A stretch of DNA of 64,000 bases from AWTP1-13 sp963840075 (GCA_963840075.1 CAWIXS010000046.1:55226-119225); one strand, 5' to 3'. Shown: positions 10,640 to 23,219, numbered from the stretch's first letter. Notes: generated by a model from the letters alone, not told the origin. Program-made: numbers and translations.

Positions 10640-10735
10640 CGGCGACACGGTGGCCGTGATCGAGCACGACCTGGAGGTCATCAAGACGGCGGGCTGGTGA
10701 TCGACATGGGGCCGGAAGGCGGCGACGGCGGCGGC
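10640..10735 (+). pseudogene. orphan uvrA 3' end, copy 3 (shortened)
   Basis: About 95 bases matching the UvrA stretch TDAGDTVAVIEHDLEVIKTA, followed by a one-base loss (GGGCTGGTGATCGACATGG) and then GPEGGDGGG. It breaks off at 10735, where an unrelated GC-rich repeat begins. It resembles copy 2 (VIEHD, VIDMGP) more than the real gene. Confidence 0.75.
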
Positions 10736-10736
10736 C

Positions 10737-10842
10737 GTGCTCGCGTCCCCCGGCCTTCGCCGGGGGCGGCTGCGCGCGGCGGCCTGCACTGCGTGCGGCC
10801 GGGACGAAGGGATGCTCCGCAGGGGCTGAACCAAGGGATGGA
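10737..10842 (+). repeat. GC-rich intergenic repeat, copy 1
   Basis: Contains GTGCTCGCGTCCCCCGG, CCTTCGCCGGGGGC and AAGGGATGCTCCGCAGGGGC. A rearranged relative is at 11408-11586. CCCCGGCCTTCGCCGGGG is itself a short hairpin. Confidence 0.5.
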
Positions 10843-10843
10843 C

Positions 10844-10942
10844 CGTCGGGTGGGATAAGCGGAGCGCATCGCACCGATCCACGCCGAGGCAGACGCGGTG
10901 CCGGTATCGGTGCAATGCGGCTATCGCCTTATTGCGCCCTAC
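10844..10942. repeat. second REP-pair (BIME-like) element
   Basis: The first palindrome, 10844-10878 (CGTCGGGTGGGATAAGCGG to ATCGCACCGAT), and the second, 10908-10942 (CGGTGCAATGCGG to ATTGCGCCCTAC), are in opposite orientation and match the pair at 10121-10216. It ends exactly where recognisable DUF4258 coding sequence starts, so it appears to have replaced the 5' half of that toxin gene. Confidence 0.65.
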
Positions 10943-11154
10943 GATTGGTCCGCATCGATCTCGGCCTAGTTATCGAGGACTACCCCGGCTATTATGCGGG
11001 GCCGTGCGTCCTCGTCCTTCAGGAGGACGGCGGCGGCCCCGTCCACGCCCTGTGGGGGCTGAAGAAAGGCACCGATCGTCCCGCCGTGCTGATAACGGCC
11101 TACCGTCCTGACCCTGCCAAGTGGCTCGACGACAATCGGACGCGACGACGATGA
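10943..11154 (+). pseudogene. DUF4258 toxin, 3' part only
   Basis: The remaining frame reads VIEDYPGYYAGPCVLVLQED, VHALWGLKKGTDRPAVLITA and YRPDPAKWLDDN, the C-terminal half of DUF4258 proteins, which are RelE-like toxins. The N-terminal helix and first strands (usually ...HALERMxERGIT...) are missing; a REP-pair hairpin occupies their place. The stop overlaps the antitoxin start (ATGA). A start within the REP element would give a 79-residue product, but this is unlikely to fold as the toxin. Confidence 0.65.
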
Positions 11155-11372
11155 GCACCGAACGCAAGACCAAGAGACTCGTGCGCGAAGGCTCCTACAT
11201 CGCCGAGGTGGACGTCACCTTGATTGAGGAGAGCCACGAGTGGGCTCCCTTCATCCCGGCCGCCGACATGCGCAAGATGGACAAGGTGCGCCAGGCGCTC
11301 CGCCAGGGCGACATCGCGGCGGCGGCCAGGCTCGCGCGTGTGTACGAGTTGAAGCCTGTGGCGGCTGAGTAG
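11151..11372 (+). CDS. antitoxin of the DUF4258 pair
   Basis: A 73-residue protein, MSTERKTKRLVREGSYIAEV, then EESHEWAPFIPAADMRKMDK and ARLARVYELKPV. I recognise this as the small protein usually found directly downstream of DUF4258 genes, consistent with an antitoxin. The start is the ATG overlapping the toxin stop, not one ten codons upstream. The frame is complete although the toxin is truncated, the same pattern as the two HigB/XRE modules nearby. Confidence 0.68.
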   Translation: MSTERKTKRLVREGSYIAEVDVTLIEESHEWAPFIPAADMRKMDKVRQALRQGDIAAAARLARVYELKPVAAE

Positions 11373-11407
11373 GGGCGCCTCCGCCCCGTTTCGCGCCAGC
11401 GTGCCGC

Positions 11408-11586
11408 CGTGCTCGCGTCCCCCGGCTTTCGCCGGGGCAGGCTACAGGACAAGCCCTGCGGGCGGGCGCCGAAGAGGCGCCCGTCCTTGCCCCGGCCTTC
11501 GCCGGGGGCCGCTGCGCGCGGCGGCGCGCACGATGAGCGGCCGGGAGGAAGGGATGCTCCGCAGGGGCCGAAACCAAGGGATGGGC
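11408..11586 (+). repeat. GC-rich intergenic repeat, copy 2
   Basis: Starts GTGCTCGCGTCCCCCGGC, contains a second CCGGCCTTCGCCGGGGGC unit, and ends GGGATGCTCCGCAGGGGCCG. It matches 10737-10842 with about 70 extra bases in the middle. Confidence 0.5.
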
Positions 11587-11765
11587 CGATCTGGGCGGTA
11601 ATTGGCGGTCGCCGCACAACCGCCACACAGTCGAGATTGCTCGGAGGTGGACTGGGTCCCGGCCTTTCCCCGCTCGTGCCCTGTCGGGCACTCGCGGCGC
11701 CGGGATGACGGTCGTGTTGAGCCTTTGCCCGCCCACACGCAGGTGCGCGCGGGCGTGAGCAGAGG

Positions 11766-12890
11766 ATGCGAGCGGTCGTGCGTGCAGGCGCCTACAACGT
11801 TGCCGTGCTCGCCCTGGCCTTGTCGGCTGGCGCCGGTGGCGGCCCTCGCGCTGTGACGCCCGCCGCGGCCCAGTCCGCTGCCCCCACCGGGGAGCAGGCC
11901 GCGGCGCTGGCGGCCTACGAGGCGGCCCTGCGCGCCTTCAAGGCGGTGCTGGCCGAGCGGCGGGGGCAGATCGAGGCCAGGCAGAGGCTCCCCGAGCGGC
12001 CGGGGCAGGCGCTCTACCTGGCGCGGCTCGCCGTCATGAGCACCTACAAGGACCTCACCGATGTGGCCCCGGCGCGCATCGGGCGCCCCAACAAATTCGC
12101 CATTCCGCCGGCCTACCTCGATGCCGCCGTCGCGCCGCTGATCGAGGAGTACATCCGCCTCTTCGGCATCATGCAGGCGCCGCCCGAGGGCGCGCAGGCC
12201 TCGCCCACCCCCTTCGAGGACGTGGCCGACCTCGGGCGCGCCATTGCGCGCGCCAAGGGGCTGGATGCCGCCACCGTCGACGCCGCCGGCCGCATCAGCC
12301 TCGGCCTGTTCCTGGCCGAGACCAACGGCAACCAGAACATCGGCAACGCCCGCTCCGACAAGTACAAGGGCAGCTTCCAGACCGGCGTCGCGGAGGACAA
12401 GAAGGGGCGCGCGGCCTGGGCGGCGCTGCTGCCCGAGGTGGCGGCGCTCGACCCGGCGCTCGCCGCGCGCGACGCCAAAGAGACGGCGCGGGCCGGCGCC
12501 GGCGACCAGCGCTTCAACCATTGGACCGCGGTGCGCAACGGGCTGATGAACGCCCACGCCGACCTCTTCACGCAGATCCCCGCGATTACGCGGATGCTGC
12601 CCGACCCCGTCGACCAGATGAAGCTGTTCCAGCTGATCCAGATCATCCCCACGCCGACGCGCGCCGCCCTCAGGTCGGGCAATTTCGCGGCCTATGGCAT
12701 CTCGGAGCCCAGGATCATGGGCTACCTGCGCAACAACTCCATCTTCACCTTCGGCAAGCGCGATCGCGCCAGGGCCTCGGCAACCTTCCGCGAGATCCTC
12801 GACGCCATGTGGCTGTTCACCGACAAGTTCGAGCGCGCCCGCGCCCTCTACGCTGACATTGCGGCCCGGGAGAAGCGCCGCGCCCGCTGA
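11766..12890 (+). CDS. exported protein of unknown function
   Basis: A 374-residue protein with an N-terminal signal peptide (hydrophobic AVLALALSAGAGG, Ala-rich cleavage near AAAQSAA). An Ala/Arg-rich helix follows (AAYEAALRAFKAVLAERRGQ), then a conserved-looking globular part with GLFLAETNGNQNIGNARSDK and YKGSFQTG. The Glu in LAETNGNQNIG recalls the catalytic Glu region of lytic transglycosylases (ESxxNxxA/G), but the other motifs are not evident, so I do not assign that function. The frame is intact, with codon use typical of the chromosome. It probably acts in the periplasm. Its upstream neighbour is the repeat-rich end of the island. Confidence 0.6.
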   Translation: MRAVVRAGAYNVAVLALALSAGAGGGPRAVTPAAAQSAAPTGEQAAALAAYEAALRAFKAVLAERRGQIEARQRLPERPGQALYLARLAVMSTYKDLTDVAPARIGRPNKFAIPPAYLDAAVAPLIEEYIRLFGIMQAPPEGAQASPTPFEDVADLGRAIARAKGLDAATVDAAGRISLGLFLAETNGNQNIGNARSDKYKGSFQTGVAEDKKGRAAWAALLPEVAALDPALAARDAKETARAGAGDQRFNHWTAVRNGLMNAHADLFTQIPAITRMLPDPVDQMKLFQLIQIIPTPTRAALRSGNFAAYGISEPRIMGYLRNNSIFTFGKRDRARASATFREILDAMWLFTDKFERARALYADIAAREKRRAR

Positions 12891-13185
12891 CGCTCCCTGA
12901 TCTTCGCGGCGAGCCGGCGCGCAGGCCGGCCGTTGCCACCACCCGCGCGCCACCGCGGCGCCCAAGAGAGCCGCGGCCGCGGGCCGGTGGCGCACCGGGT
13001 GGCCCGGTAATTCTCACGCTGAATCAAGATCTTGGAGATATCGTCAGGCGCGCCCGATGGCCCCGTGCTATAGCCCGGCGCCGCGGTCGGGCGCGCAAGG
13101 CGGCTTGATGCGGCCATAAGTCCGGCGTCAAAAAGGCGGCTTGAACCGCCCCACACAGGTGGAGGAAAGGCTGCAGCCACCGGCC

Positions 13186-13821
13186 ATGCCCTACGCGCTC
13201 GCCATCATCGACCTGGACGGAACGCTGTCGGACAGCCTGCCGTGGTTCCAGCGCCATGTGAACGACATCGCCGACAGGTTCGGCTTCCGCCGCGTCGCCG
13301 AGGAGGACATCGCCTCGCTGCGCCGCGCCGGCACGCGCGAGATCCTCGACCGCCTGAATGTGCCGACCTGGAAGCTGCCGATGATTGTACGATACACGCG
13401 CAAGTTGAAATCCGCCTATCTGCACGAGATCCCCCTGTTTCCCGGCACGGATGCCATGCTGCGGGCGCTCAAGGACGGGGGCCTCATTCTGGCGCTCGTC
13501 AGCTCCGACACGCTGGAGAACGCCAGGCGCCAGCTCGGGGCGGCGAACGCGGCCCTGTTCTCCCATTTCGCCTGCGGCGCGTCGCTGTTCGGCAAGGCGG
13601 CCAAGTTCCGCCGGGTGCTCCGGCGCGCCGGGGCCGATGCGGCGCGCGTTATCGCCATCGGCGACGAGGTGCGCGATCTGGAGGCCGCCCGCGCCGTCGG
13701 CATCGCCTGCGGCGCCGTCACGTGGGGCTATGCGGCGCCCGAGACGCTGCGCGCGCTCGGGCCGGACCTGATGTTCGAGGCGATGGAGGATGTCGCGCGC
13801 TGCCTGCTCCCGGCGGCCTGA
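13186..13821 (+). CDS. HAD-family hydrolase (phosphoglycolate phosphatase-like)
   Basis: A 211-residue protein from the ATG at 13186, where DLDGTLSDS (Asp9 nucleophile, Asp11 acid/base) starts the haloacid dehalogenase core. Later motifs are SSDT (motif II), Lys in SLFGKAAKFRRVL (motif III) and IAIGDEVRDLEAA (motif IV, metal-binding acids), followed by GIACGAVTWGY. An inserted four-helix cap lies between motifs I and II, as in Gph-type phosphatases. It probably dephosphorylates a small sugar or glycolate phosphate; the substrate is undetermined. It is 22 bases upstream of the exonuclease III gene and likely in an operon with it. Confidence 0.8.
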   Translation: MPYALAIIDLDGTLSDSLPWFQRHVNDIADRFGFRRVAEEDIASLRRAGTREILDRLNVPTWKLPMIVRYTRKLKSAYLHEIPLFPGTDAMLRALKDGGLILALVSSDTLENARRQLGAANAALFSHFACGASLFGKAAKFRRVLRRAGADAARVIAIGDEVRDLEAARAVGIACGAVTWGYAAPETLRALGPDLMFEAMEDVARCLLPAA

Positions 13822-13843
13822 CGCTGCGGCGCGCGGCTCCCGC

Positions 13844-14669
13844 ATGAAAATCGCCACCTTCAACATCAACACCGTCAACCGCCGCCTGCCGAACCTGCTG
13901 CGCTGGCTCGACGCCGCCAGCCCCGACATCGTCTGCCTGCAGGAGCTGAAATGCGCCGACCGCGCGTTTCCCGCCGAGGCGCTGCGGCGCGCCGGCTACC
14001 ACGCGGTGTGGCGCGCAGAGCGGACCTGGAACGGCGTCGCCATCCTCGCGCGCGGGGCGGAGCCGATCGTCACCCGCATGGCGCTGCCCGGCGACGCGGG
14101 CGACGCAGCAGGCGCGCTACATCGAGGCGGCGGTGGCGGGCATCCTCGTCGGCTGCCTCTATCTGCCCAACGGCAATCCGCAGCCCGGCCCCAAGTTCGA
14201 CTACAAGCTGGCGTGGCTCGAGCGGCTCCGCGCCCATGCGCGCAGGCTGCTGCGCGGGCAGGTGCCGGCGGTGCTCGCGGGCGACTACAACGTGGTGCCG
14301 ACCGCGATCGACATCTACCCCACCTCCTCCTGGGACAAGGATGCCCTGGTGCAGCCGCAGAGCCGTGCCGCCTATGCCCGCCTCGTCGGCCAGGGCTGGA
14401 CCGATGCCCTGCGCGAGATCCACGGGGAGGAGCGCGTCTACACGTTCTGGCACTACCTGCGCAATCGCTGGCAGCGCGACGCCGGCCTGCGTATCGACCA
14501 TCTGCTGCTGAGCCCGGCCCTGACGCCGCGTCTCCTCGGCGCGGGGGTCGACCGCTCCGTCAGGGGCGAGCCCGGCGCCAGCGACCACGCCCCGGTCTGG
14601 ATCACGCTGCGGCCGGTCGGACAGCCGGTCGGGCCGCCGTCGCGGCGGCGGCGCACGCCAGCGCGCTGA
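13844..14669 (+). CDS. xth: exodeoxyribonuclease III, one frameshift
   Basis: AP endonuclease/3'-5' exonuclease of base excision repair. The first frame gives MKIATFNINTVNRRLPNLLR (Asn metal/DNA contact), VCLQELKC (catalytic Glu) and WNGVAILARG. After a net one-base shift near 14096-14105 (TQQARYIEAAV can be read across it), the second frame gives GCLYLPNGNP, LAGDYNVVP (Asp/Asn), the RIDHLLLSP strand and SDHAPVWI (catalytic Asp-His). All EEP-superfamily catalytic residues are present, so a functional gene disrupted by a sequencing indel is likely. The length of ~275 residues is normal. The last ~15 residues are Arg-rich. Confidence 0.82.
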
Positions 14670-14768
14670 TCGCGCGCCGGGAACGCCGGGGCAGGTGGTA
14701 GGATGGTGGTAGGACGGCTCCCGGCGACAAGCGCGGGGACGACAACGGTTGGGGCTGTTGCCCCCGGA

Positions 14769-14814
14769 ATACCAGGGTTCACGATACCAGGGTTCACGAA
14801 CACCAGGGTTCACG
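14769..14814 (+). repeat. three tandem 13 bp units before rnhB
   Basis: ACCAGGGTTCACG occurs three times, separated by AT and AAC, ending 3 bases before the likely GTG start of the RNase HII gene. It is preceded near 14694 by a GGTGGTAGGA doublet. Confidence 0.65.
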
Positions 14815-14816
14815 CC

Positions 14817-15650
14817 GTGACACGCCTTGCGCTCGCCCGCCTCAGGCTCCGCCATGTGGTGGAAGGCCGCGCGCTCGACGCGGCGACGGAGGCGGCATTG
14901 CGGGCGGACCCGCGGCCGGGTGCCGGGGCGATCCTCGATGCCGTCGCGCGCCGGCGCTCCGCCAACCGCGCGGAAGGCCAGCGCCTGCGCCAGCTGGTGC
15001 GCTACGAAGGTGCGCTGTGGGCGGCGGGCGTCGCGCGCGTGGCGGGCGTCGACGAGGCCGGCATGAGCCCGCTGGCGGGCCCCGTCGCGGCGGCTGCGGT
15101 GGTGCTGGCGCCGGGAGCGCGCATCGCCGGCGTCGACGATTCCAAGAAGCTCGATGCCGCGGAGCGCGAGCGGCTGGCTCGGGAGATCGAGGCGACGGCC
15201 GTGGCCTGGTCGGTCGGCTTTGCCGAGGTGGAGGAGATCGACACGCTCAACATCTACTGGGCCGGTCTGCTGGCGATGCGCCGCGCCGTTGCAGGGCTCG
15301 CGGCGGCGCCCGAGCACGTGCTGATCGACGCGCGGCGCCTCGATGGGCTGCCGGTGCCGCAGCAGGCGATCGTCAAGGGCGACTGCAAGAGCCTCACCAT
15401 TGCAGCCGCCTCGATCCTGGCCAAGACCGCGCGCGACGCCCTGATGCAAAGGCTCGATGCGGAGCATCCGGGCTACGGCTTCGCCCGGCACAAGGGCTAC
15501 CCCGTGCGCGAGCACCTCGCCGCGCTGGAGAGGCTCGGCGCCTCACCGATCCACCGCCGCTCGTTCGCACCCGTGCGCGCCGCCCTCGGCCTGCCGCCGC
15601 TGCCGCCGTGGCCGGGCCAGAAGAAGAGGGAACGTGCGCAGGTCGATTGA
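14817..15650 (+). CDS. rnhB: ribonuclease HII with altered GRG motif
   Basis: A 277-residue protein from the GTG at 14817; the longer in-frame reading from 14703 would translate the tandem repeat. The first ~70 residues are an extra helical Arg-rich extension. The core follows: AGVDEAGMSPLAGPVAAAAV (Asp79, Glu80 catalytic), GVDDSKKLDAAERERLA, VKGDCKSLTIAAASILAKTA (catalytic Asp) and HPGYGFARHKGYPVREHLAA. RNase HII removes ribonucleotides and RNA primers from DNA. The normal GRG triplet after DEA, which reads the RNA-DNA junction, is GMS here. Otherwise the frame is clean and the family assignment firm. Confidence 0.85.
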   Translation: MTRLALARLRLRHVVEGRALDAATEAALRADPRPGAGAILDAVARRRSANRAEGQRLRQLVRYEGALWAAGVARVAGVDEAGMSPLAGPVAAAAVVLAPGARIAGVDDSKKLDAAERERLAREIEATAVAWSVGFAEVEEIDTLNIYWAGLLAMRRAVAGLAAAPEHVLIDARRLDGLPVPQQAIVKGDCKSLTIAAASILAKTARDALMQRLDAEHPGYGFARHKGYPVREHLAALERLGASPIHRRSFAPVRAALGLPPLPPWPGQKKRERAQVD

Positions 15651-15654
15651 CGCT

Positions 15655-16225
15655 GCGGTCCGGGAGGAGGATGAGCCCCACAGCGAGCCGAGCGCCAACG
15701 GAATGCCCAGATCACGACGAGCCCCCAGCTGTACATGGGATGGCGGACGAAGGCGTAAGGCCCGGTGGAGACGAGCGTCTGACCCTCGGAGACCTGGATG
15801 GTAGCGGCGCTGTAGGTATTCGCCTTGAGAACGAAATAGCAGCCGATATGGGCGATCACGATCAGAGCGTCGCCGAGCAAGACGATCGAGGCGGGCGCCT
15901 GCGACCAGCCCATGCGATGGTCGACAGCGGACAGCACCGGTATCGCTGCAAAGGCCAGAAATGCCCCAGAATTTGCCACGCGCACGGCGACCTTCTGCAC
16001 TGGCTCCCGCTCGGCACCGGGGCCGGCCTTCAGGCGCCGCTCCAGGAGTGCCGGGTCCCTTGTCGCCAGGTCCCACGTGATCGCGATCGCGCAGGCAAAG
16101 AAGACCGCGAGGAGCAGCCAGCCTTCCCGGTAATTGAGCGTCCAGACGGGGAGGAAAACCAGCGCACCCGCAATGAGGGGAAGCTGCGGAAGCCTTGCAG
16201 CGGCCTTGCGATAGAGCGTGTTCAT
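15655..16225 (-). pseudogene. isoprenylcysteine methyltransferase-like membrane protein, truncated and frameshifted
   Basis: Starts MNTLYRKAAARLPQLPLIAG with three to four hydrophobic helices (AGALVFLPVWTLNY, LLLAVFFACAIAI, FLAFAAIPVLSAV, IVLLGDALIVIAHIGCYFVL). It then has the SAM-binding ICMT/PEMT signature LVSTGPYAFVRHPMYSWG. Immediately afterwards the frame slips (GIPLALGSLWG is recoverable in another frame). The last helix and the EExxL...GYxxY tail, expected for a ~220-residue enzyme, are missing. The remnant runs into the 3' end of rnhB, which is convergent. The frameshift may be a sequencing error, but the missing tail is not explained by one. Confidence 0.7.
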
Positions 16226-16413
16226 ACCGCGCCGCATCTGATGCCAGTCCGTCCGCCTCCTGCTCGCATGGGCCGAGGGAACGCTACGTCGCAAACAGGG
16301 TTGACCGGGGCGCGCGCCAGGTTCCATTGCGAAGGCCGCGCGCCGCGTTTGTCAGCCTCATATGGGGCCACGGCGAAGCTCTCGCCAATGCTCCGAGCGA
16401 GCACACCACGCCG

Positions 16414-16719
16414 ATGCCAGCAAGGAAGAAATCCACGACCCGGCAAGGCAGCAATCGCTGGTCGGCCGAGGTCACGCGGCACAGCAACGCGCTCGATCTG
16501 GAGCCCGGGGTGTTCACCTGGAAGGATCCCGCGCGCATCGCCGCGTCCCTCGAGCGCTCGGCGGCGACGAGCAGGCGGCGCAAAGCCGGCCCCTATCGCT
16601 CGGCGCTGTCGATGCTGACCTTCTACATCAACCGCGCCGGGTCGAACCTGCCGGCGGCGCAAAAGCAGGTCCTGGAGCGGGCCAAGGTGGCGCTGCGCCG
16701 GCGCTTCGGCCGCGCTTGA
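16414..16719 (+). CDS. DUF3175 family protein
   Basis: A 101-residue basic protein, MPARKKSTTRQG, then NALDLEPGVFTWKDPARIAA and SALSMLTFYINRAGSNLPAA. This matches DUF3175, a family of small cytosolic proteins of unknown function found in many proteobacteria. The Lys/Arg-rich N terminus and helical remainder would suit nucleic-acid contact, but nothing is established. The ATG at 16414 is where family similarity starts. It is isolated between a truncated methyltransferase gene and a palindromic repeat. Confidence 0.75.
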   Translation: MPARKKSTTRQGSNRWSAEVTRHSNALDLEPGVFTWKDPARIAASLERSAATSRRRKAGPYRSALSMLTFYINRAGSNLPAAQKQVLERAKVALRRRFGRA

Positions 16720-16754
16720 TTTGCCGCGCACCCGCTCGCCACGAGTCGCACCCA

Positions 16755-16797
16755 AATTCCCCTCCCCCTTGCGGGGAGGGGTCAGGGGTGGGGGACT
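16755..16797. repeat. CCCTCCCC/GGGGAGGGG intergenic hairpin, copy 1
   Basis: CCCCTCCCCCTTGCGGGGAG is followed by GGGTCAGGGGTGGGGGACTC. A related unit lies at 21539-21601. These two sit at opposite ends of the lhr gene; this one could terminate lhr transcription. Confidence 0.6.
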
Positions 16798-16825
16798 CCG
16801 ATCGGGATTGGAGCACCCTCTTGCA

Positions 16826-21197
<4,372 letters not shown>

Positions 21198-21637
21198 CGG
21201 CAGATCCGAATCTCCGGGTAGGTCTACTTGTCGGGAGAAAGCGGGCGCCCCCATCGCGGGCTGATACCTCAGCGAATATGAGCATTTCCGTCAGGGAGAT
21301 CAATGCGCCCGCCGGTGTCGCACGCCGGTCCCGGTGAGCCATGGCATCGTTTTTGTATGGCAATTTGACCCATCGCGTCGACAAGGTCGGCGATTTCATC
21401 GAGGCCTTCACCGAGGTGGTCAGCTCCGACGATGTCGGCCGCGTCAAGAAGACGGGCATCGCCTGGCCTCTGCAGCGGCGGCTTCCCTCCTCACTCGCGT
21501 CGAGCGGCTTCCTCTCTCCACTTGCGCCAACCGGTTTCCCCTCCCCATCATGCCGAAGGCATGTCTTCGACATGACGCGGGGAGGGGTCAGGGGTGGGGG
21601 GACTCCTCCCTCGGAGGTTCTGCAACCGGGGCAGCAG
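21198..21637. other. intergenic between lhr and the glutathione transferase gene
   Basis: About 440 bases. A short plus-strand frame, MASFLYGNLTHRVDKVGDFI from 21341, breaks into repeat sequence after ~50 codons, and I do not recognise it. It may be a gene remnant. The 3' part (21539-21601) is a palindromic repeat. Confidence 0.35.
21539..21601. repeat. CCCCTCCCC/GGGGAGGGG intergenic hairpin, copy 2
   Basis: TTCCCCTCCCCATCATGCCG ... CATGACGCGGGGAGGGGTCA then GGGGTGGGGGGACTC. It contains an inner palindrome around ATGCCGAAGGCAT. Related to 16755-16797; it lies just past the 3' end of the minus-strand glutathione transferase gene. Confidence 0.6.
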
Positions 21638-22360
21638 CTACGCGGGCGGCGGCAGGGCGCGCTGGTTGTAGAGAATCTTGCGGATGCGGGCCTGCTCCTC
21701 CGGCGGCAGCTTGGTCGCGTCGACGGACAGGGCGCTGCCCACCGCCATCCCGCGCTGCACTGCCGGGCGCTGGCCGATCTCCTCGAACCAGCGCTTGAAG
21801 TGCTTGAACTCCTCGATGTCCTGTCCTTGCAGCTTCCAGTTCACGCACCAGGGATAGCTGATCATGTCGGCGATGGTGTACTCATTGCCGGCGAGATAGG
21901 GCCGGTCGTAGAGCCGGTTGTTGAGCACGCCGTAGAGGCGGTTCGCCTCGTCGGTGAAGCGGCGCACGGCGTAGCCCTGGTCGCCCTCCCGGTCACCGAG
22001 GCGGCGGAAGTGCCCGCCTTCGCCGAGCTTCGGGCCCTGGTTGGCCATCTGCCACATGACCCACTGGGTGACCTCGTACTTGGCGCGGGTGTCCTGCGGC
22101 CAGAAGCGGCCTGCCTTCTCGGCGAGGTACATCATGATGGCGCCCAACTCGAACACACCGACCGGCGCTCCGCCGTCGGCGGGAGCGTGGTCGACCATGG
22201 CGGGCATGCGGTGGTTGGGATTGAGCTTGAGAAACTCCGGCTTGAACTGGTCGCCGCGCCCGATCGCCACCGGCGTGATCTTGTATTCGAGCGCCAGCTC
22301 CTCGAGGAGGATCGTGACCTTCTTGCCGTTGGGCGTGGGCCAGTAGAACAGCTCAATCAT
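21638..22360 (-). CDS. glutathione S-transferase family protein (YfcG/YghU-like)
   Basis: A 240-residue two-domain protein. The thioredoxin-like N-terminal domain has MIELFYWPTPNGKKVTILLE and FLKLNPNHRMPAMVDHA (cis-Pro motif RMPAM). The helical C-terminal domain has the N-capping/folding segment NEYTIADMISYPWCVNW. The NPNxRxPAMVDH wording and insert PADGGAPVGVFELGAIMMYL match Nu-class enzymes such as YfcG and YghU, which reduce disulfide bonds or organic peroxides with glutathione in the cytosol. The conserved Thr and Asn near PTPNGKK are present. GGGAG lies 12 bases before the ATG. The frame is intact. Confidence 0.87.
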   Translation of the reverse strand: MIELFYWPTPNGKKVTILLEELALEYKITPVAIGRGDQFKPEFLKLNPNHRMPAMVDHAPADGGAPVGVFELGAIMMYLAEKAGRFWPQDTRAKYEVTQWVMWQMANQGPKLGEGGHFRRLGDREGDQGYAVRRFTDEANRLYGVLNNRLYDRPYLAGNEYTIADMISYPWCVNWKLQGQDIEEFKHFKRWFEEIGQRPAVQRGMAVGSALSVDATKLPPEEQARIRKILYNQRALPPPA

Positions 22361-22440
22361 GCCATTGCTCCCAGTGCAACGTCCCGGCCCGACTTACGGG
22401 ATCGCGGAGGCCCTATCACATCCGGCGTCCGGCGCCCCGC

Positions 22441-22472
22441 ACATATGGGAGGGCACACATATGGGAGGGCAC
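22441..22472 (+). repeat. two tandem 16 bp units
   Basis: ACATATGGGAGGGCAC occurs twice head to tail in the spacer upstream of the glutathione transferase gene. The rest of the spacer 22361-22701 holds no gene I can support. Confidence 0.6.
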
Positions 22473-22701
22473 CAGGAGCTTTGCAGTAATCTGTGGAAAA
22501 AATCCAGTGTGGCTGCAAAGCTGCACCGCTCCCCGCAGGTCCGGCAGCTCTCTCAGGTCGTGCTGGATCTCGTGCGCAACTTGACGCCAAAGGCGGGCGG
22601 TTGCGGGCTATTTTCCAACGGCAGTGCTCGACCGGTTGCCGCGGGCTGATGCGCGTCTGCTTCGCGACCGGCATTTGCGCCGGTCGCGAAGCGAGACTGG
22701 G

Positions 22702-22899
22702 TCAGCTCCGCTTCCTCTTGCTACAGAACTCGCGGCACTGGGCGATCGGCCACTGGCGCACCCTGGCGCAATTCTGGATGCAGGCACTGCTGCCGCCATT
22801 CTGCGCCAGGGCGGCATTGCCGCCCAGCCCTTGCTCCACGGCGGTGCCGCCCAGCGTGAGGGCGGCCGCCACGACGACGATGCTGGCAAGCGACTTCAT
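22702..22899 (-). CDS. small exported twin-CX3C peptide
   Basis: A 65-residue protein. A signal peptide (MKSLASIVVVAAALTLGGTA, cleavage probably after ALA in NAALAQ) is followed by a ~33-residue mature part containing Cys40, Cys44, Cys55 and Cys59. These are two CX3C motifs 10 residues apart (CIQNCARVRQWPIAQCREFC) and a basic tail SKRKRS. This spacing suits a disulfide-stapled helical hairpin, as in CHCH-type folds; no family was recognised. The start at 22899 is supported by GGAGAAGC just upstream; a longer reading has no signal peptide. The gene is monocistronic. Function unknown. Confidence 0.62.
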   Translation of the reverse strand: MKSLASIVVVAAALTLGGTAVEQGLGGNAALAQNGGSSACIQNCARVRQWPIAQCREFCSKRKRS

Positions 22900-23219
22900 C
22901 GGTGCTTCTCCGTGTTTGCTCGTCTGGCACTGTTGGGGGCCGGAACCGCGACTCCGAGTGCCGCGGGGTCGGAAAGGAACGGGTGGCTCGGCGATGCGCA
23001 CTCTATGTGGCGGCGTGGGCGGAACAATCGGTGCAAACCCACCAAGGGCGCGGGCCGAACCCTGAGCGCCCGAGCAGGGCGCGCGCTCCGCGCGGCCCCC
23101 GCCGTTAACCTCTAGGGCTCCCGCGCCTGTCCGCCGGCCGGGCCCGCGCGCTAGGGTCCCCCGTCAGCAAGGAGCAAGGGCTCGTGCCCGCTTGCAGGCG
23201 CGCGCCCGGGTCCAGCCAG

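Noticed and set aside
21341..21500. Short protein MASFLYGNLTHRVDKVGDF in the lhr-GST gap
   Set aside because: No family recognised and the frame dissolves into an intergenic palindrome; noted only as a possible remnant.
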